Source: Treponema sp.
GTDB lineage: Bacteria; Spirochaetota; Spirochaetia; Treponematales; Treponemataceae
Assembly: GCA_017544745.1 (NCBI GenBank)
Contig: JAFYDO010000216.1
Location: forward strand, 1-6,618
Direction of reading: 5' to 3'
DNA: 6,618 bases
The translations under genes and the position numbers were made by a program. Positions 5,297 to 6,618 of the stretch are shown here, piece after piece. How positions within the stretch are numbered: the stretch's first letter is position 1; every line of letters begins with the position of its first letter. The notes below the pieces were generated by a model. It did not search any database and had not been told where the DNA came from. It saw only the letters and a list, made by a program, of their open reading frames with translations.

Positions 5297-6618
5297 ATGG
5301 ACGAGATTGAACAGAACAATGAAAAAATGCGCGAGGAGGAAATCCAGCCGTCTAGCGGACGCATAGAAGAGATTCTTCCTACAACCAACGAAGAAGAAAT
5401 GAAAAAGCTCATGCAGGAGCTGGACAGGGAGCAGGCATACCGCGAACACAAATGCTGGCGACAGTACATCACGGTAATTGTTTCTTTCGTATTTGTTTTC
5501 TTCCAGCTGTATGCAACAATTTCGGGACTGGTTACCGCACAGGTTCTGCGTGCTACACATCTTGCATTTGTTCAGCTGCTGGCTTTCCTGCTGTTTCCTC
5601 CTACCAAAAAGAGTCCTAAAAATACTCTGCCATGGTACGATGTTGTGCTGGGACTTATTGGTGCTGCCTGCTGGCTTTATCTTGTGGGCGGATATTCCGA
5701 AAAGTTCCTGATTTTTGTAAACGGTATTTTTAAATCAAACCTCCAGCCGCTTTATACAAGAGCCGGTGCATATACCGTTTTTGATATTGTGGTTGGTATT
5801 GTTGCCATTTTGATTTTGTTTGAAAGCTGCCGCCGTATTGTTGGTTTGCCAATCATGATTATTGCAGGAACCTTTATTCTTTACGGATTTGTTGGTAAGT
5901 ATTTGCCGGGATTTTTAAACCACCGCGGATACTCACTCACACGTGTAGTTTCGCATTTGTTCTATACAACCGAAGGAATTATCGGAACACCGATTGGCGC
6001 CTGTTCTACATTTATTTTCCTTTTCATTATGTTTGGTGCGCTTCTGGAAAAAACCGGAATCGGCCAGTTCTTTATTGATGTATGTAATGCAATTGCAGGA
6101 GGGGCCAGCGGAGGTCCTGCAAAGGTTGCTGTTCTTTCGAGTGCGCTGCTTGGAACTGTGTCGGGCTCATCGGTGTCGAACACTGTAGGTTCCGGCTCGT
6201 TTACAATTCCAATGATGAAAAAGCTTGGTTACAAAGGCGAGTTTGCCGGTGCCGTAGAAGCCGCTGCCTCTACCGGTGGACAGCTCATGCCACCGATTAT
6301 GGGTGCCGCAGCCTTCCTCATGGCAGAAAGCCTTGGTATGCCATATATCACAATTGTTAAGGCCGCAATCATTCCGGCAATTTTGTACTTTGCAGGAATC
6401 TTTATTACAGTTCACCTCGAAGCAAAAAAGCTTGGACTTAAAGGTTTGCCAAAGGATCAGCTGCCTCGTGCGTTGCCACTCTTCCTTAAAAAAGGCTACA
6501 TGATTCTGCCGCTCATCGTAATCATTTACTTTTTGTGCGCAGGATTCACAGCAGTTTTTGCAGCTTTAATGGGTATTGTTGCATGCCTTGTAATTGGAGT
6601 TGCGGTTTCTATTGTAGA
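5297..6618 (+). CDS. TRAP transporter permease, fused 4TM/12TM (DctQ-DctM type), C-terminus beyond window
   Basis: The frame is open from the ATG at 5297 to the window end: 440 residues visible, no stop. AGGAG (5286-5290) six bases upstream supports the start. Residues 1-53 are a charged, Glu-rich cytoplasmic leader. About four membrane segments follow (about 57-78, 86-101, 112-131, 159-176), the DctQ-like small-subunit part. From about 180 the DctM-like large part begins, with TTEGIIGTPIGACSTFIFLF (224-243), FGALLEKTGIGQFF (246-259), LGTVSGSSVSNTVGSGSFTIP (285-305) and EAAASTGGQLMPPIMGAAAFLMAE (321-344), signatures of the fused TRAP permeases. These use an ion gradient (usually Na+) to move the solute delivered by the receptor across the inner membrane. 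Fused members usually run well past 600 residues, so roughly two thirds is present. The acidic leader seems longer than usual for the family. It is the last visible gene of the TAXI-DUF1850-permease operon. Confidence 0.95.
   Translation, partial: MDEIEQNNEKMREEEIQPSSGRIEEILPTTNEEEMKKLMQELDREQAYREHKCWRQYITVIVSFVFVFFQLYATISGLVTAQVLRATHLAFVQLLAFLLFPPTKKSPKNTLPWYDVVLGLIGAACWLYLVGGYSEKFLIFVNGIFKSNLQPLYTRAGAYTVFDIVVGIVAILILFESCRRIVGLPIMIIAGTFILYGFVGKYLPGFLNHRGYSLTRVVSHLFYTTEGIIGTPIGACSTFIFLFIMFGALLEKTGIGQFFIDVCNAIAGGASGGPAKVAVLSSALLGTVSGSSVSNTVGSGSFTIPMMKKLGYKGEFAGAVEAAASTGGQLMPPIMGAAAFLMAESLGMPYITIVKAAIIPAILYFAGIFITVHLEAKKLGLKGLPKDQLPRALPLFLKKGYMILPLIVIIYFLCAGFTAVFAALMGIVACLVIGVAVSIV

Noticed and set aside
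4969..5472. A 167-codon minus-strand open frame containing CHPELVSGS.
   Set aside because: It overlaps the DUF1850 and permease genes. The CHPELVSGS peptide is simply the palindromic repeat at 5259-5286 read in the antisense direction.

Overview
The window looks like a piece of a spirochaete chromosome, most probably Treponema or a close relative. Base composition is moderate, the lipoproteins carry spirochaete-style lipoboxes, a TAXI-type TRAP transporter is present, and there are short palindromic repeats. The genus is an inference from gene content and general sequence feel; there is no rRNA or other marker here to settle it.

Layout: two transcription units diverge from a 96-bp intergenic region (3676-3771). 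Leftward (minus strand) run a 445-residue SH3-domain lipoprotein (2338-3675), a 645-residue ABC-F ATPase (376-2313) and the first 113 residues of an ArgD-like class III aminotransferase (1-339, cut by the window edge). The gaps are only 24 and 36 bp with no terminator visible, so the three genes are probably co-transcribed. Rightward (plus strand) runs a TRAP uptake system: a TAXI-family substrate-binding lipoprotein (3772-4725), a DUF1850 membrane-anchored protein (4738-5259) and a fused 4TM/12TM permease (5297 to the window end, incomplete). In the expected mechanism the lipoprotein captures a carboxylate-like solute in the periplasm and hands it to the ion-coupled permease. The DUF1850 protein travels with such systems but has no established role.

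Regulation: the divergent region holds two good sigma-70-like promoters back to back. The -35 boxes are separated by 2 bp, and a 20-bp inverted repeat (3711-3730) overlaps both. The leftward promoter would start transcription about 1-3 nt from the lipoprotein ATG, and that gene has no Shine-Dalgarno, so its mRNA may be leaderless. The rightward operon has a strong AGGAGGA ribosome site.

Most interesting: two unrelated short palindromic repeats have settled in these operons. One is a GC-rich, multi-hairpin element of about 84 bp lying in frame inside the ABC-F gene, where it codes for a Gly/Pro/Ser linker before the C-terminal coiled coil. The other is a REP-like palindrome filling the gap between the DUF1850 stop codon and the permease ribosome site. 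No wholly new system (phage, defence, CRISPR, RNA gene) is visible. No stretch above 300 bp lacks a gene.
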